This document shows, one piece after another, positions 16,166 through 25,551 of a stretch of DNA of 64,000 bases. The stretch is from CAYJPK01 sp964372035 (GTDB lineage Bacteria > Desulfobacterota > Desulfovibrionia > Desulfovibrionales > Desulfovibrionaceae): NCBI GenBank assembly GCA_964372035.1, contig CAYJPK010000002.1, positions 1 through 64,000 on the forward strand, written 5' to 3'. The notes below the pieces were generated by a model. The model did not search any database. It saw only the letters and a list, made by a program, of their open reading frames with translations, and was not told where the DNA came from. Position numbers and translations under genes: made by a program. Numbering within the stretch: position 1 is the first letter of the stretch; the number at the start of each line of letters is the position of its first letter.

Positions 16166-17164
16166 TTATTTACGTGCATCTTCTAAAGCTTTTTTATATT
16201 TAGCATAGAATTCATCACCAACGTCTTTTTTAATAACATCATTTGCTTCAGCAACGAGTTTACGCATTTCAGCTAACATTTCTGGGCTAGCTTGTGAAAC
16301 TTCAACACCGTTATCTTTGATAATTTTTAATCTACCAGCCATCATTTCATCAACAGTTTTACGTGTATTTTGAACTGCTTCAACTGATGCTTCGTCAACA
16401 ATCTTTTGTACTTCTTTTGGTAAGCCGTTATAAACAGCTGTGCTCATAATTAAAGAAGCCGGTTGAGCCATATGTTGTGTTTCTAACATATAGTCTTGAA
16501 CTTCATATAATTTAGCACTAACGATGAAGAAGTAAGGTTGCTCAACACCGTCAATCATTTTTTGTTGTAAACCAACATAAACTTCACTCCAGTCCATTGG
16601 AGTTGGAGCAGCGCCAATTGCTTTCCATGCGTTGATGTGGTGTTTGTTTTGCATTGTACGAACTTTCAAGCCTTTAATATCATCAAGTGTATTAAGTTTT
16701 TTGTTTGAAAGTAAGTTACGCATACCAACTTCTGCAACTGCAACAATTTTCATGCCTTTATCAGCATAAATTTTATTGAACTCATTTAAGATGCCTGTAT
16801 CTAAGAATTTACGGAAGTGTGCAATACTATCAAAGTCCCAGTGACCATCTAAAACTGCACCAGCTGGAATATATGGGACTGTAGCTGAAATTGTACCACT
16901 ATAAAAATCAAGAGCACCTGACATTACGTTTTCAACCATTTCAGCGTCGCCGCCCATTTGACCACCAGGATAAAGCTTTACTTCAACTTCACCCTTACTT
17001 TTTTCTTCAACTGCTTTTTTGAAGTATTCAGCTAAGTAGTAAGGCACATCGCCTTCAACTGAGTTCATGCCAACAGATAATACTGTTTTAGCTTGTGCAA
17101 CATTGCCAGTTAAAAAAATTGTTAAGGCAAAAACAGCCATAATCAAACCTAAACTTTTTCTCAT
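16166..17164 (-). CDS. dctP: TRAP transporter substrate-binding protein (DctP family)
   Basis: A 332-aa periplasmic solute receptor. Residues 1-25 are a signal peptide (MRKSLGLIMAVFALTIFLTG, then NVAQA cleavage). The mature part has the DctP fold: GGQMGGDAEMVENVMSGALD near residue 67, and the conserved arginine of GLKVRTMQ (R169), which in the family holds a substrate carboxylate. WSEVYVGLQQKMIDGVEQP follows. AAGGAG precedes ATG 17164. As last gene of the amidohydrolase-dctQ-dctM-dctP operon it likely binds an organic acid related to that enzyme's substrate; the ligand cannot be read from sequence. Confidence 0.94.
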   Translation of the reverse strand: MRKSLGLIMAVFALTIFLTGNVAQAKTVLSVGMNSVEGDVPYYLAEYFKKAVEEKSKGEVEVKLYPGGQMGGDAEMVENVMSGALDFYSGTISATVPYIPAGAVLDGHWDFDSIAHFRKFLDTGILNEFNKIYADKGMKIVAVAEVGMRNLLSNKKLNTLDDIKGLKVRTMQNKHHINAWKAIGAAPTPMDWSEVYVGLQQKMIDGVEQPYFFIVSAKLYEVQDYMLETQHMAQPASLIMSTAVYNGLPKEVQKIVDEASVEAVQNTRKTVDEMMAGRLKIIKDNGVEVSQASPEMLAEMRKLVAEANDVIKKDVGDEFYAKYKKALEDARK

Positions 17165-17201
17165 TTTTTGACTCCTTAATGGGTTTATAATTCTACCACT
17201 T

Positions 17202-18491
17202 TTAAGCTAGTAAAAGTGAAATTTCTGGTATAAAGGTTATTAATAATAAGGCTACAAAGAACATGATAACCATAGGCATAGCACGTCTTGCAATATCAAC
17301 AATTGGAACACCTGTCAGATTACTTGCAACAAACAAGTTAATCCCCATCGGCGGTGTAACATAACCAATTGCGAGTGAAACAATCAAAATAACACCAAAG
17401 TGAATTGGATCAACTCCAAATTTCTTAATAAGAGGTAAGAAAATTGGTGTAAAGATCATAATCGCTGGAATTGTATCAATAAAACAACCAGCAATAAGCA
17501 AGATACCTATAACAACAAGCATAAATACTTCTTTGCTTGAAACTACGCTTAGCATTGCATCTTCAACAACTCCTGGTACTCCAAGTAAATTTAAAACACG
17601 AGCAAAACCAACAGCAGTTGCAATAATAAATAAGAGCGCTGCATAGTTATGCACACCATCAGCAATTACCTTAAATATCTCATTTACTTTAATACTTTTA
17701 TAGATAAATACACTTAATAAAAGCGAGTAAACAACGGAGATAGCAGCTGCTTCTGTTGGTGATGCAAGCCCGCCATAAATACTACCAAGAACAAATATTG
17801 GTGATAAAAGAGCTGGTCCTGAATCTTTAAGAATATGCATAAAACCGTTTTTGCGGATTTGTTCATAATTTGCGTTTAATAATTCTTTATCCTCGCCATT
17901 ACGTAGGCAATAAATAAAAGAATAAAGCATTAACAAGCCACCAATTAATAAGCCCGGTAAGATACCTGCCATAAATAGGCTTGTGGTTGAGGCCGTTGAG
18001 GAAGTAGCATAAACAACAAATGGAATACTTGGTGGAATAATAACACCCAAGCCTCCGGCAATGGCAACGAGCGCAACTGTAAAGTTTTTCTCATAACCAA
18101 GTTTTGTTAAAAGCGGAATAGTCATACTACCAACAGCAGCTGTAGTTGCAGGAGCTGAACCTGAAATTGCACCATAAAATAAGCATGTTGCAATAACAGC
18201 ACATGGATAGCCAGCTGTTCTGTTACCTACAAAATAAGCAAAGAAATTAAAAAGTTTTTCTGAAATTCCACCACGAGCCATGATAATGCCTGCCAAAACG
18301 AAAAGCGGAATAGCAAGTAAAGTAAAGCTATTAATGCCATTTGCCATTGTTCTAACGGCAGTTAAGGCAGTCATCGGAATTGGTTCACCCAAAAAAGTTG
18401 GTAAAACCGTTAGCAGACCAAAACAACCTGCAATTGGAAAAGCTAAAAACAATAATAAGAAAAATACACCAAAAAACGCTAAAACTGACAT
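17202..18491 (-). CDS. dctM: TRAP transporter large permease (DctM family)
   Basis: The 429-aa inner-membrane subunit has about twelve hydrophobic segments and the DctM signatures GAISGSAPATTAAVGSMTIP near residue 108 and VIIPPSIPFVVYA near 155, with YVTPPMGINLFVASNLTGVP near the C-terminus. It couples Na+ or H+ flow to solute import. It starts one base after the dctQ stop. Length is normal for DctM. Confidence 0.95.
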   Translation of the reverse strand: MSVLAFFGVFFLLLFLAFPIAGCFGLLTVLPTFLGEPIPMTALTAVRTMANGINSFTLLAIPLFVLAGIIMARGGISEKLFNFFAYFVGNRTAGYPCAVIATCLFYGAISGSAPATTAAVGSMTIPLLTKLGYEKNFTVALVAIAGGLGVIIPPSIPFVVYATSSTASTTSLFMAGILPGLLIGGLLMLYSFIYCLRNGEDKELLNANYEQIRKNGFMHILKDSGPALLSPIFVLGSIYGGLASPTEAAAISVVYSLLLSVFIYKSIKVNEIFKVIADGVHNYAALLFIIATAVGFARVLNLLGVPGVVEDAMLSVVSSKEVFMLVVIGILLIAGCFIDTIPAIMIFTPIFLPLIKKFGVDPIHFGVILIVSLAIGYVTPPMGINLFVASNLTGVPIVDIARRAMPMVIMFFVALLLITFIPEISLLLA

Positions 18492-18492
18492 A

Positions 18493-18987
18493 TTAATTCT
18501 CTCCCTTATCAGCTAAGTTGCTGAAAAATCTGCTAGTAATTAAATATTGAGCAAAACGAAAAGCTCCTAAACATAAACCGAGAAGCGGTCCGACATAGAG
18601 CCAATATTGAGGAATTAATAAGCCTGCCATAACAGAGCCAATATTTGCTGTATTTTTAACTAAGGTAAAAGCTCCATTTGCTAAAAATACTAATAGTGTA
18701 ATCATTAATAAGGTTGTGATTGTCATAACAACACGTTGCATGCCTACTGGCATTAACAATAAAATTGTATCTAACCTAATTGTTGTAACTTTTTTAGCGC
18801 AATAGCCAATACTAAAAAAACCTGACCAAACTAATAACATTCTACAAAGTTCTTCTGACCATGAAAGAGGTGTGCCTAAAACATAGCGCATAAAAATTTG
18901 CAACATTACAAGAGCAGTTAAAGCACACAACATAAATATTAAAGATGCTGCTTCAAGATTATCATCTAACCATTTAATAATTTTCAT
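18493..18987 (-). CDS. dctQ: TRAP transporter small permease (DctQ family)
   Basis: A 164-aa four-helix membrane protein with the DctQ motif MLQIFMRYVLGTPLSWSEEL (about residues 28-47) and ARMLLVWSGFFSIG-like CRMLLVWSGFFSIGYCAKK after it. DctQ supports and orients the large permease. It lies between the amidohydrolase (12-base gap) and dctM. Confidence 0.93.
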   Translation of the reverse strand: MKIIKWLDDNLEAASLIFMLCALTALVMLQIFMRYVLGTPLSWSEELCRMLLVWSGFFSIGYCAKKVTTIRLDTILLLMPVGMQRVVMTITTLLMITLLVFLANGAFTLVKNTANIGSVMAGLLIPQYWLYVGPLLGLCLGAFRFAQYLITSRFFSNLADKGEN

Positions 18988-18999
18988 AATCTACCTCTA

Positions 19000-20139
19000 T
19001 TAAAAATCATTATTGCGGTGGACAACAGCACCATCAATCATTGTCATTTGTGGAACTAAAATATCTTCACCAAAAATTGCTGTTGATGGATTTTTCACAC
19101 TATCCCAGAATTCTTGCTTTTTCTTTTTCCAGCTCATAATTGTTATATCAGCACAAGCACCTTCTTTCAATGTGCCAATTTCATCTTGCATTTTTAAATA
19201 TTTAGCAGGATTAGAAGTTGCACATGCCACGATATCTTCAAGCTGCATACCAAGTGTTAAATATTTTGACATTACAAACGGCAAGTTTCTAGCATAAAGG
19301 TCTAATCCAAATGAGTTACATGCATTATCAGCACTAATCATGTCAGGTAAAAATCCATCTGCTAGGGCTGGAATTGCGCAAGAAAATGCAAAATTACCTG
19401 TTCCATTTGCAGCATCAAATAAAACACCACGCTCACGTGCTTTTTTAACGGCATCATAAACTTTGCCATTCTCATCAACTATTGTATGACCAACGCCTTG
19501 GAAGCAGTGACAATAAACGTCGCCTGCTCTTAAAATATCAGCAATTTCACTCGCTGGAACAGGAGGATTTGTTGTGTGGACAGTAACAGAACAACCAATT
19601 TCATCTGCTAATTCAATCATTTCTTTGAGGTATTTTATGCCAGTATCACCTGTTACTTCTTTTTGAAAGCGCATTTTCATACCGACAAGATATTCAGGGT
19701 ATTTATCGAATATACGGCGAACTTTATCTACATTAATACTTTCTTTTTTGTAGTTTTCCATATACCCAAGTTCAACTTGCCCTGACTGATTATAGCCAAT
19801 CAAAGACTTAACCTTTACAAGGCTATTAACTACTGTTGTATTATGGAAAGCTGAATAGTTCGACCAACCTGCAGTGCCAGCATCGATTACTGTTGTAACA
19901 CCTGTAGCTGCCTGCAAGTCAGGCTGAACTCCAAGCCCACTACCAGTGCAAAACGCATGGGCATGAGAATCAATAAGGCCTGGCATGACATAGTGACCTG
20001 CTGCATCAATTATATTTTTAGCCTTAGCATCATCACTTACAGGAACAATTTTTCCATTCTTGACGCCAATCGTTTTGACTTCATTTACTTTATTTGCAGG
20101 ATCAATGACTTGACCATTTTTAATTATGAAATCTAACAT
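19000..20139 (-). CDS. Metal-dependent amidohydrolase, Atu3266/EF0837-like (COG3964)
   Basis: A 379-aa TIM-barrel amidohydrolase. N-terminal beta-domain residues FIIKNGQVIDPANKVNE lead to the metal-binding HxH of PGLIDSHAHAF near residue 60; later HTTNPPVP, CHCFQGVGHT and ISADNACN carry the other expected ligands. The family resembles EF0837/Atu3266, reported to cleave acyl esters of alpha-hydroxy acids; older names are dihydroorotase-like or deacetylase. ATG 20139 is chosen because an AGGGGGG ribosome site precedes it; the longer reading to 20238 begins in untranslated sequence. As first gene before dctQMP it probably processes the imported solute. Confidence 0.85.
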   Translation of the reverse strand: MLDFIIKNGQVIDPANKVNEVKTIGVKNGKIVPVSDDAKAKNIIDAAGHYVMPGLIDSHAHAFCTGSGLGVQPDLQAATGVTTVIDAGTAGWSNYSAFHNTTVVNSLVKVKSLIGYNQSGQVELGYMENYKKESINVDKVRRIFDKYPEYLVGMKMRFQKEVTGDTGIKYLKEMIELADEIGCSVTVHTTNPPVPASEIADILRAGDVYCHCFQGVGHTIVDENGKVYDAVKKARERGVLFDAANGTGNFAFSCAIPALADGFLPDMISADNACNSFGLDLYARNLPFVMSKYLTLGMQLEDIVACATSNPAKYLKMQDEIGTLKEGACADITIMSWKKKKQEFWDSVKNPSTAIFGEDILVPQMTMIDGAVVHRNNDF

Positions 20140-20234
20140 TAAGCTATCCCCCCTCTTTTTCTCATACTTTAATGTTCTTTTCATTATAAAGACTACTAAA
20201 AGTATAGCTTGTTTAAAATAAAATTTAGTAAATA

Positions 20235-20263
20235 ACACTACTACTTAGAGACTTTTTTGTCAA
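20235..20263 (-). promoter_or_regulatory. Candidate promoter of the amidohydrolase-TRAP operon
   Basis: A perfect TTGACA (20263-20258) is followed after 17 bases by TAGTGT (20240-20235), a poor -10. Transcription would start about 90 bases before the ATG. A better-looking -10 (TATACT) lies nearer the gene at about 20204 but has no -35 at the right distance. The position 14 bases downstream of the motif shared with the other TRAP operon supports the call. Confidence 0.45.
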
Positions 20264-20277
20264 TATAGCGATAATTT

Positions 20278-20291
20278 TAGATTTGATAATA
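20278..20291 (-). promoter_or_regulatory. 14-bp motif shared with the second TRAP operon
   Basis: The minus strand reads TATTATCAAATCTA, identical to 45354-45367 on the plus strand, and in the same orientation relative to the operon it precedes. It lies 14 bases upstream of the TTGACA box. It may be an operator or an activator or UP-like site common to both transporters. Confidence 0.5.
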
Positions 20292-20575
20292 TTTACAAGC
20301 AAAATTTTCACTCTGTCAAAAAAGATATGATATCAAAAAGCTATTATAATTTAAGACATTTTGTAATAATTAATATCTATAAATTTTTATGTTAGTAAAT
20401 AAGCTTTTGATTTTTGATATACATATGTATCCTTTTTCGATTTTTTTTGATAAAAAAATAAAAAATTCTAAAGATTCAATGCCAACAACCTTATGATTTA
20501 ATTAAATAAATTAAAAATATTTATTTTTGATTTTTTATTTATTTGTCAATTTTGACTTTTAATAAGCAAAAGTGC
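20292..20575. other. AT-rich gene-free stretch upstream of the TRAP operon
   Basis: No gene seen. It holds an imperfect inverted repeat, ATCAAAAAGCTAT around 20332-20344 against AGCTTTTGAT around 20402-20411, a 12-base palindrome ATACATATGTAT (20419-20430), and a second TTGACA box on the minus strand near 20315. These are compatible with a distal regulatory region, but composition alone could produce them. Confidence 0.4.
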
Positions 20576-21109
20576 CTATCTTTTGCTTGCCAGGTATTTT
20601 ACTATATGCGTATTAAGGTAGCTCGCAAATTTTTCATAGAAAGTTATGTCTATAAGCCTTGAACTCATCAAAAGCAGTTCGTGTCGCTCATCACCGAACC
20701 TATAGGGGGGTTGCAAGTGTTTAAACTCAAGAGCTATAAAATTTAACCTTTCATAAAATACTTTACGTTTATGTGAAACTTCATCAATCGGCAAATCAAT
20801 TTCAAGTATTATGATTTTTTTATATTTTTCCTGCAACAATTCTATTGTTTTCGTGCCATAATTTTTACCCTGATTTTTCTTATTAATTGCTATATGCTCT
20901 AGGTAAATATAATCATCTTGTTCCCAGTAAAGCGCAATCCCCAAAAGTTCATTATCATATACCAAGTCAAAATGATAAGAGTTGTCAGTAAGAGCTCGTA
21001 TTTGATCGCTTAAAATTCTTCGTTCAAATATGGGAAAGCTTTCTTCATAAAGTTCAAAAGCTGTTTTAAAATCTTGATGATGAGCATCTGTAATACGAAT
21101 AAGTTTCAT
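20576..21109 (-). CDS. GNAT family N-acetyltransferase
   Basis: A 177-aa acyltransferase. The acetyl-CoA-binding motif A is visible as LEHIAINKKNQGKNYGTKTI near residue 71 (pattern Q-x-x-G-x-G/A, here QGKNYGT), and FYERLNFIAL forms the last core strand. The substrate cannot be told. It is separated from the downstream zinc-ribbon gene by the terminator at 21121-21160, so it has its own or a readthrough transcript. The stop region contains AGCAAAAG/CTTTTGCT, a possible weak terminator. Confidence 0.85.
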   Translation of the reverse strand: MKLIRITDAHHQDFKTAFELYEESFPIFERRILSDQIRALTDNSYHFDLVYDNELLGIALYWEQDDYIYLEHIAINKKNQGKNYGTKTIELLQEKYKKIIILEIDLPIDEVSHKRKVFYERLNFIALEFKHLQPPYRFGDERHELLLMSSRLIDITFYEKFASYLNTHIVKYLASKR

Positions 21110-21120
21110 AGCAAAATCCT

Positions 21121-21160
21121 ATAAAAAAAGCCCACCAAAGTGAATTTTGAGGTGAGCTTT
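21121..21160 (-). terminator. Terminator after the zinc-ribbon membrane gene
   Basis: Stem AAAGCTCACC and GGTGGGCTTT in the leftward RNA (21160-21151 and 21136-21127, one G-U pair, 14-base loop) followed by seven T. It ends the metG-to-zinc-ribbon run. Confidence 0.85.
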
Positions 21161-21182
21161 AGAAAAATGGTTTAAATTAAAT

Positions 21183-22028
21183 TTATTTTACAGGCGGTAT
21201 CTTAGCTTCAATAACTTTAACACCAAATTCAGCAGCTTCTGGTGAAGGTGAGTAGAATACTATCATAAACGGTACTTCAACCCCAGGCTGAATATTTGTA
21301 TTGTTTGACAATATATCAATCTTATTATTGAGAGCCTGTTCAAGCTCTGCTTCGCCTAAAACTTGTAACTGGAATAGAGAAACTGAGGTTCCAGCAAGCT
21401 GTTGTTTAGAAACTAAAACCTTACCATCTTTATCATACAAACTAGCTTCAATTTTAATTAATTCACGTGGCTCTTGGAAATTATTTAAGGCTTTGCCTTC
21501 AATAACTGAAATCTGCCCAAGCTTTTCATTAGCAATACTATATTGGCGAACACCACGCAAAGATATCTGACTAATTAAGTCTTTTGCAGGGCTATCTTCT
21601 TCTGCTTCTGGCTGACTTAAAAATGGTATTTTATCTAAGTATGGCTCAACCAATTGCGGTGCAAAAAGCCAAGTACTTGCTCCTGCAACAACAATAAGTA
21701 AAACAATAATTAAAAATAAAAGAAACTTATTCGTGCCAGATTTTTTTGGCTTCTTAGATTCGCTACCAAAACCAATACTAAGATTATCTTTACCATCTAA
21801 ATCAAAGCCACTATCAGATGGCGACTCAGATTTAATATCACTGCCAAGGCTCAATTCTTCTTGCTTTTCAATTGGCTGTTCATTAGTTTGTTCTTCATGC
21901 ACAGCTTCATTTGCATCTGGCAAGGCAAAAACTTCCTTACAAACAGTACAGCGAAGCTTAGCCCCAGCAACAACCTTATCATCTGGCAAATTAAATTTTG
22001 TAGAACAATTAGGACATGATACAATCAT
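21183..22028 (-). CDS. MJ0042-type zinc-ribbon protein with DUF3426-like periplasmic domain
   Basis: A 281-aa bitopic protein. Residues 1-38 form a zinc ribbon (CPNCSTKFNLPDD and LRCTVCKEVF, two CxxC). An acidic linker follows, then one transmembrane helix near residues 100-125 (LLFLIIVLLIVVAGASTWLF). The C-terminal domain (EGKALNNFQEPRELIKIEA) resembles DUF3426. Function is unknown; such proteins are common near metabolic genes in delta- and betaproteobacteria. It follows hpt by 29 bases. Confidence 0.85.
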   Translation of the reverse strand: MIVSCPNCSTKFNLPDDKVVAGAKLRCTVCKEVFALPDANEAVHEEQTNEQPIEKQEELSLGSDIKSESPSDSGFDLDGKDNLSIGFGSESKKPKKSGTNKFLLFLIIVLLIVVAGASTWLFAPQLVEPYLDKIPFLSQPEAEEDSPAKDLISQISLRGVRQYSIANEKLGQISVIEGKALNNFQEPRELIKIEASLYDKDGKVLVSKQQLAGTSVSLFQLQVLGEAELEQALNNKIDILSNNTNIQPGVEVPFMIVFYSPSPEAAEFGVKVIEAKIPPVK

Positions 22029-22057
22029 AGCCTCTCCTACTATAATATAATTATTAT

Positions 22058-22597
22058 TTACTCTTCCAATTCAGCTAAATAAATATCAGGCAATTCACGA
22101 TATCTTTCAGCAAAATCTAATCCATATCCGACTATGAAACCACTTTCAGTCCTAAAAGCCTTATAATCTGGCTCTATCTCAACTTCTCGTCGTTCATATT
22201 TATCAATCAAAACAACACTGCTAAGGCTAAGCGCCTCACTATTTTTAAATCTATCAAGAAGATATTTTAAACTATAACCCGTATCAACAATATCTTCAAC
22301 TATTATTATATGCTTGCCAGCGACGTCTATTTCAATATCTTTTTTTAAGCTAATATTGCCACTAGATGAGCTAGTATCACCATAACTTGATATTCTAATA
22401 AAATCAATTTCAGGGCGAAAATCTAAATGCTTAACCAAGTCACTAAAGAACATAAAAGCACCTTTTAGCACACAAAGTACAAGCACTTGTTCGTTTGCAT
22501 AGCGTTCATTAAGCTGACTTGCTATACTAGCAATTCTGCTTTCAATAGTTTCTTTACTATATAAGACATTAAGTTTTTTAATTATAATTTCACTCAT
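22058..22597 (-). CDS. hpt: Hypoxanthine phosphoribosyltransferase
   Basis: Purine salvage: converts hypoxanthine (and often guanine) plus PRPP to IMP or GMP. The PRPP-binding signature is IIIVEDIVDTGYSLKYLLDR near residue 96, and VLCVLKGAFMFFSDLVKHLD near 40 forms the flexible-loop region. Length 179 aa. It overlaps the upstream acetyltransferase by eight bases, so translation is coupled. Confidence 0.95.
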   Translation of the reverse strand: MSEIIIKKLNVLYSKETIESRIASIASQLNERYANEQVLVLCVLKGAFMFFSDLVKHLDFRPEIDFIRISSYGDTSSSSGNISLKKDIEIDVAGKHIIIVEDIVDTGYSLKYLLDRFKNSEALSLSSVVLIDKYERREVEIEPDYKAFRTESGFIVGYGLDFAERYRELPDIYLAELEE

Positions 22598-23072
22598 CTG
22601 TTAAATCCAATAAAACAGCTGTTTCGTCACAGTCAGGAAATTTTGCACAATTTACGCAATCAAGCCAAACTTTTTGAGGGAAAATATCTTTAGTTACAAT
22701 TTTAAAGTTTTGACGCTCAAAAAAATCAACTTGATAAGTCAATGCAAAAACTTTATTTATTCTAAGCTCTTTTGCTTCTTCAATACAGGCATTAACAAGC
22801 TGATACCCACCACCAAGTCCTCGTTTTTTAGAAGAAATTAATAATGAGCGAACTTCAGCTAAATCGTCCCAAACAATTGAAAGCGCAGAACAACCTATTA
22901 GCTCACCGTCAGTATCATATAGCACAAAAAAATCACGCAAATGTGAATATATCTGTGAAAGAGAACGTGGTAAAAGCACTCCCTCACTTGCACTAGTTAA
23001 TAAAAGAGCATGTATATTTCTAACATCATCTATACGTGCTTTACGCACCTTACTTGTTAGCTCTAAAGCCAT
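22590..23072 (-). CDS. ArgA-like N-acetyltransferase (short N-acetylglutamate synthase type)
   Basis: A 160-aa GNAT protein. RKARIDDVRNIHALL opens it, EVRSLLISSKKRGLGGGYQL near residue 87 is the acetyl-CoA motif (R/Q-x-x-G-x-G), and the tail FPQKVWLDCVNCAKFPDCDE is the cysteine-containing C-terminus I associate with COG1246 short ArgA proteins. The likely reaction is glutamate acetylation at the first step of arginine synthesis. Its place between tlpA-like and hpt genes does not test this. Confidence 0.8.
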   Translation of the reverse strand: MALELTSKVRKARIDDVRNIHALLLTSASEGVLLPRSLSQIYSHLRDFFVLYDTDGELIGCSALSIVWDDLAEVRSLLISSKKRGLGGGYQLVNACIEEAKELRINKVFALTYQVDFFERQNFKIVTKDIFPQKVWLDCVNCAKFPDCDETAVLLDLTDE

Positions 23073-23081
23073 ATTAATAAG

Positions 23082-23540
23082 TTACCTCTTAAGTAAATCT
23101 TCTAAAAGCTCAAACAAGGCAGCTTCATGCACAAGTCCTGCTTGGTTTACAATTAATTTTCCTGATCTGTCATAAATGGCATTATGCGGAATTAATGAAG
23201 CCTTATACCTTAAAGCAACCTCATACTCTGCAACATATACAGGATAATTTATTTTATAATCTTTTACAAATTTCTTGTAAGCTTCTTTATCTTGATCTAA
23301 GGAAAGACCAATGATTTCAAAACCACGATTTTTAAATTTTTTATATGCATTTATAAGGCCAGGAATTTCCTCACGACATGGGGGACACCATGATGCAAAA
23401 AAATTAACAAAAACAACTTTTCCCTTATTCTTCTCAAGTAGTTGATCTAGCTGAGCATTATTAATTGTTTCAACTTGATTTGCAACTGCCACACTTGAAA
23501 AAAGTAATACTATAAATAAAGATAAAAATAATCTTATCAT
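23082..23540 (-). CDS. TlpA/ResA-like periplasmic thioredoxin
   Basis: A 152-aa exported thiol-disulfide protein. The signal peptide covers residues 1-20 (MIRLFLSLFIVLLFSSVAVA). The redox motif WCPPC lies in VNFFASWCPPCREEIPGL near residue 50, and the cis-proline follows in YKASLIPHNAIYD. WCPPC is typical of TlpA/ResA/CcmG reductants used in cytochrome c maturation or cell-envelope repair. The partner is not evident from the neighbours. Confidence 0.9.
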   Translation of the reverse strand: MIRLFLSLFIVLLFSSVAVANQVETINNAQLDQLLEKNKGKVVFVNFFASWCPPCREEIPGLINAYKKFKNRGFEIIGLSLDQDKEAYKKFVKDYKINYPVYVAEYEVALRYKASLIPHNAIYDRSGKLIVNQAGLVHEAALFELLEDLLKR

Positions 23541-23549
23541 TTTATGCTC

Positions 23550-25508
23550 CTATGCAATATTGCTGCCGGGAGCAACCTCCCCATCAGCAGTTAATAGCCT
23601 CAAAATTTTATCTGATTCAGCTGTTAAAACCATACCATTAGACTCTAAACCTCTAATTTTTCTCGGAGCTAAATTACAAACAACGCATACTTGCTTACCA
23701 AGAATATCTTCTGGTTTAAAATGTTCTGCCAAGCCTGATATGATTTGACGAGGTGCTTCTTCACCCAAATCTATCATTAATTTTAAAAGTTTATCAGCAT
23801 TTGGGTGCTGTTCTGCACTTAAAACTTTACCAACACGCAAATCTAATTTTTGAAAGTCAGTAAAATCTATAGTATCTTTAGAGCCTGCTGTGTTTTCAAC
23901 AAGTTCCTTCTTTGCTTCTTTTTTATTTTCTTTTTTCGGCTTTTCGACTTTGACTGGCTTTTCTACCTCAATTCGAGGGAATAAATTTGACTTTACAGAT
24001 AAAGTAGCACCTACTTTAATATTGTCAAATGTATTCGCATAAGCCACAAAATCAGTTGTTGGTGCATTATCTTTATTAGCTTGCAACCCTAACTGCTCAA
24101 GCATAGCACTTGAAATTGTTGGCATAATAGCCCATAAAGTTGTTGCGATTTTTTCCATTCCATCAAGTAGTACGTACATAACGGTATTTAAACGCTCAAA
24201 CTCGTTATTTTTTGCAAGAGTCCAAGGTGCTTGCGTATCAACATATTTATTTAACGCTCTTACTAGCTCCCACAAGGCTTCTAAACCTGCTGCAAATTTA
24301 ACCTGCTTAACCATTTGAATATAATTGCAAACAGCATCATTTGCTAAAGTACGAATAGCCATATCATCATCATTGAATTTTGCTGGGCTAGGAATTTTAC
24401 TATCATTGTACTTAGCTGCCATTGAAAGTACTCTACTAAATAAATTACCTAAATCATTTGACAAATCAGAATTCATACGACTAATAACAGCTTCTTCTGT
24501 AAAGGAAGCATCAGAGCCAAAATGCATCTCACGCATTAAGAAATATCTAAAAGCATCTAGCCCATAAGTTTTTGGAATATCCATCGGATCAACTGCATTA
24601 CCTAAGGACTTTGACATTTTAGTATCACGAACAAGCCAATACCCGTGGACATTTAAATTCTGATAAAGAGGCATATCTGCCGCCATTAACATAGTTGGCC
24701 AAAAGATTGCGTGTGGCTTTAATATGTCTTTTGCAACTAAATGCTGCGAGCCTTGCCAGTACTTAGCAAACTTCTCACCATCAGGATAATCAAGAGCTGA
24801 AATATAGTTAATAAGAGCATCAAACCATACATAGCATACAAAATTATCATCAAAAGGAAGTTCAATTCCCCAAGTTAAACGAGATTTTGGACGTGAAATG
24901 CATAAATCTTCAAGCACGCCACCTTCAAGCATTGAAAGAACTTCATTCTTATAACGCTCTGGGCGTATAAAGTCTGGATTTGCTAAGATATGTTCCTTTA
25001 AGGCATCTTGGTATTTAGCCATTTTAAAGAAATAGTTTTTTTCACTAATATATTCAGGCTTTACTTTATGCTGCGGACAAAGTCCGTCCTCAAGTTCTTT
25101 TTCTGTATAAAATCTTTCACAACCAGTACAGTAGTGACCGCCATATTCACCAAAATAAATGTCGCCCTTATCATAAACCTTTTGCAAGAATTTTTGAACA
25201 ACTTCTTTGTGGCGTGCGTCTGTTGTGCGAATGAAATCATTATTTACAATGCCAAGCTCTTTCCATAAGTCTTTAAAAGTATTGCTCACACCATCAACAA
25301 AGGCTTGAGGTTCTTGCCCTGTTTTTTCAGCTGCTTGGACAATTTTATCGCCATGTTCATCAGTACCTGTCAAGAAAAAGACATCATCGCCTAACATCAT
25401 ATGAAAGCGAGTTAAACAATCTGCCACAAAAGTTGTATATGCATGCCCTAAGTGTGGCTTTGCATTAACATAATAAATTGGTGTAGTAACAAAAAAAGGA
25501 ACTGACAC
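23550..25508 (-). CDS. metG: Methionyl-tRNA synthetase with C-terminal tRNA-binding domain
   Basis: Charges initiator and elongator tRNA-Met. Class I signatures are PHLGH (residues 18-22, HIGH box) and KMSKS near residue 300. The connective peptide has zinc-type cysteines (CTGCERFYTEKELEDGLCPQ). After a Lys-rich linker near 535-555 comes the EMAP/Trbp111-like domain (FQKLDLRVGKVLSAEQHPNA). Length 652 aa, as for homodimeric bacterial enzymes. It lies between the PSP1 gene and the thioredoxin gene. Confidence 0.97.
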   Translation of the reverse strand: MSVPFFVTTPIYYVNAKPHLGHAYTTFVADCLTRFHMMLGDDVFFLTGTDEHGDKIVQAAEKTGQEPQAFVDGVSNTFKDLWKELGIVNNDFIRTTDARHKEVVQKFLQKVYDKGDIYFGEYGGHYCTGCERFYTEKELEDGLCPQHKVKPEYISEKNYFFKMAKYQDALKEHILANPDFIRPERYKNEVLSMLEGGVLEDLCISRPKSRLTWGIELPFDDNFVCYVWFDALINYISALDYPDGEKFAKYWQGSQHLVAKDILKPHAIFWPTMLMAADMPLYQNLNVHGYWLVRDTKMSKSLGNAVDPMDIPKTYGLDAFRYFLMREMHFGSDASFTEEAVISRMNSDLSNDLGNLFSRVLSMAAKYNDSKIPSPAKFNDDDMAIRTLANDAVCNYIQMVKQVKFAAGLEALWELVRALNKYVDTQAPWTLAKNNEFERLNTVMYVLLDGMEKIATTLWAIMPTISSAMLEQLGLQANKDNAPTTDFVAYANTFDNIKVGATLSVKSNLFPRIEVEKPVKVEKPKKENKKEAKKELVENTAGSKDTIDFTDFQKLDLRVGKVLSAEQHPNADKLLKLMIDLGEEAPRQIISGLAEHFKPEDILGKQVCVVCNLAPRKIRGLESNGMVLTAESDKILRLLTADGEVAPGSNIA

Positions 25509-25551
25509 GTTATCTCCTAAAAATATCTTTGTAATTTATAACAGTGATGAA

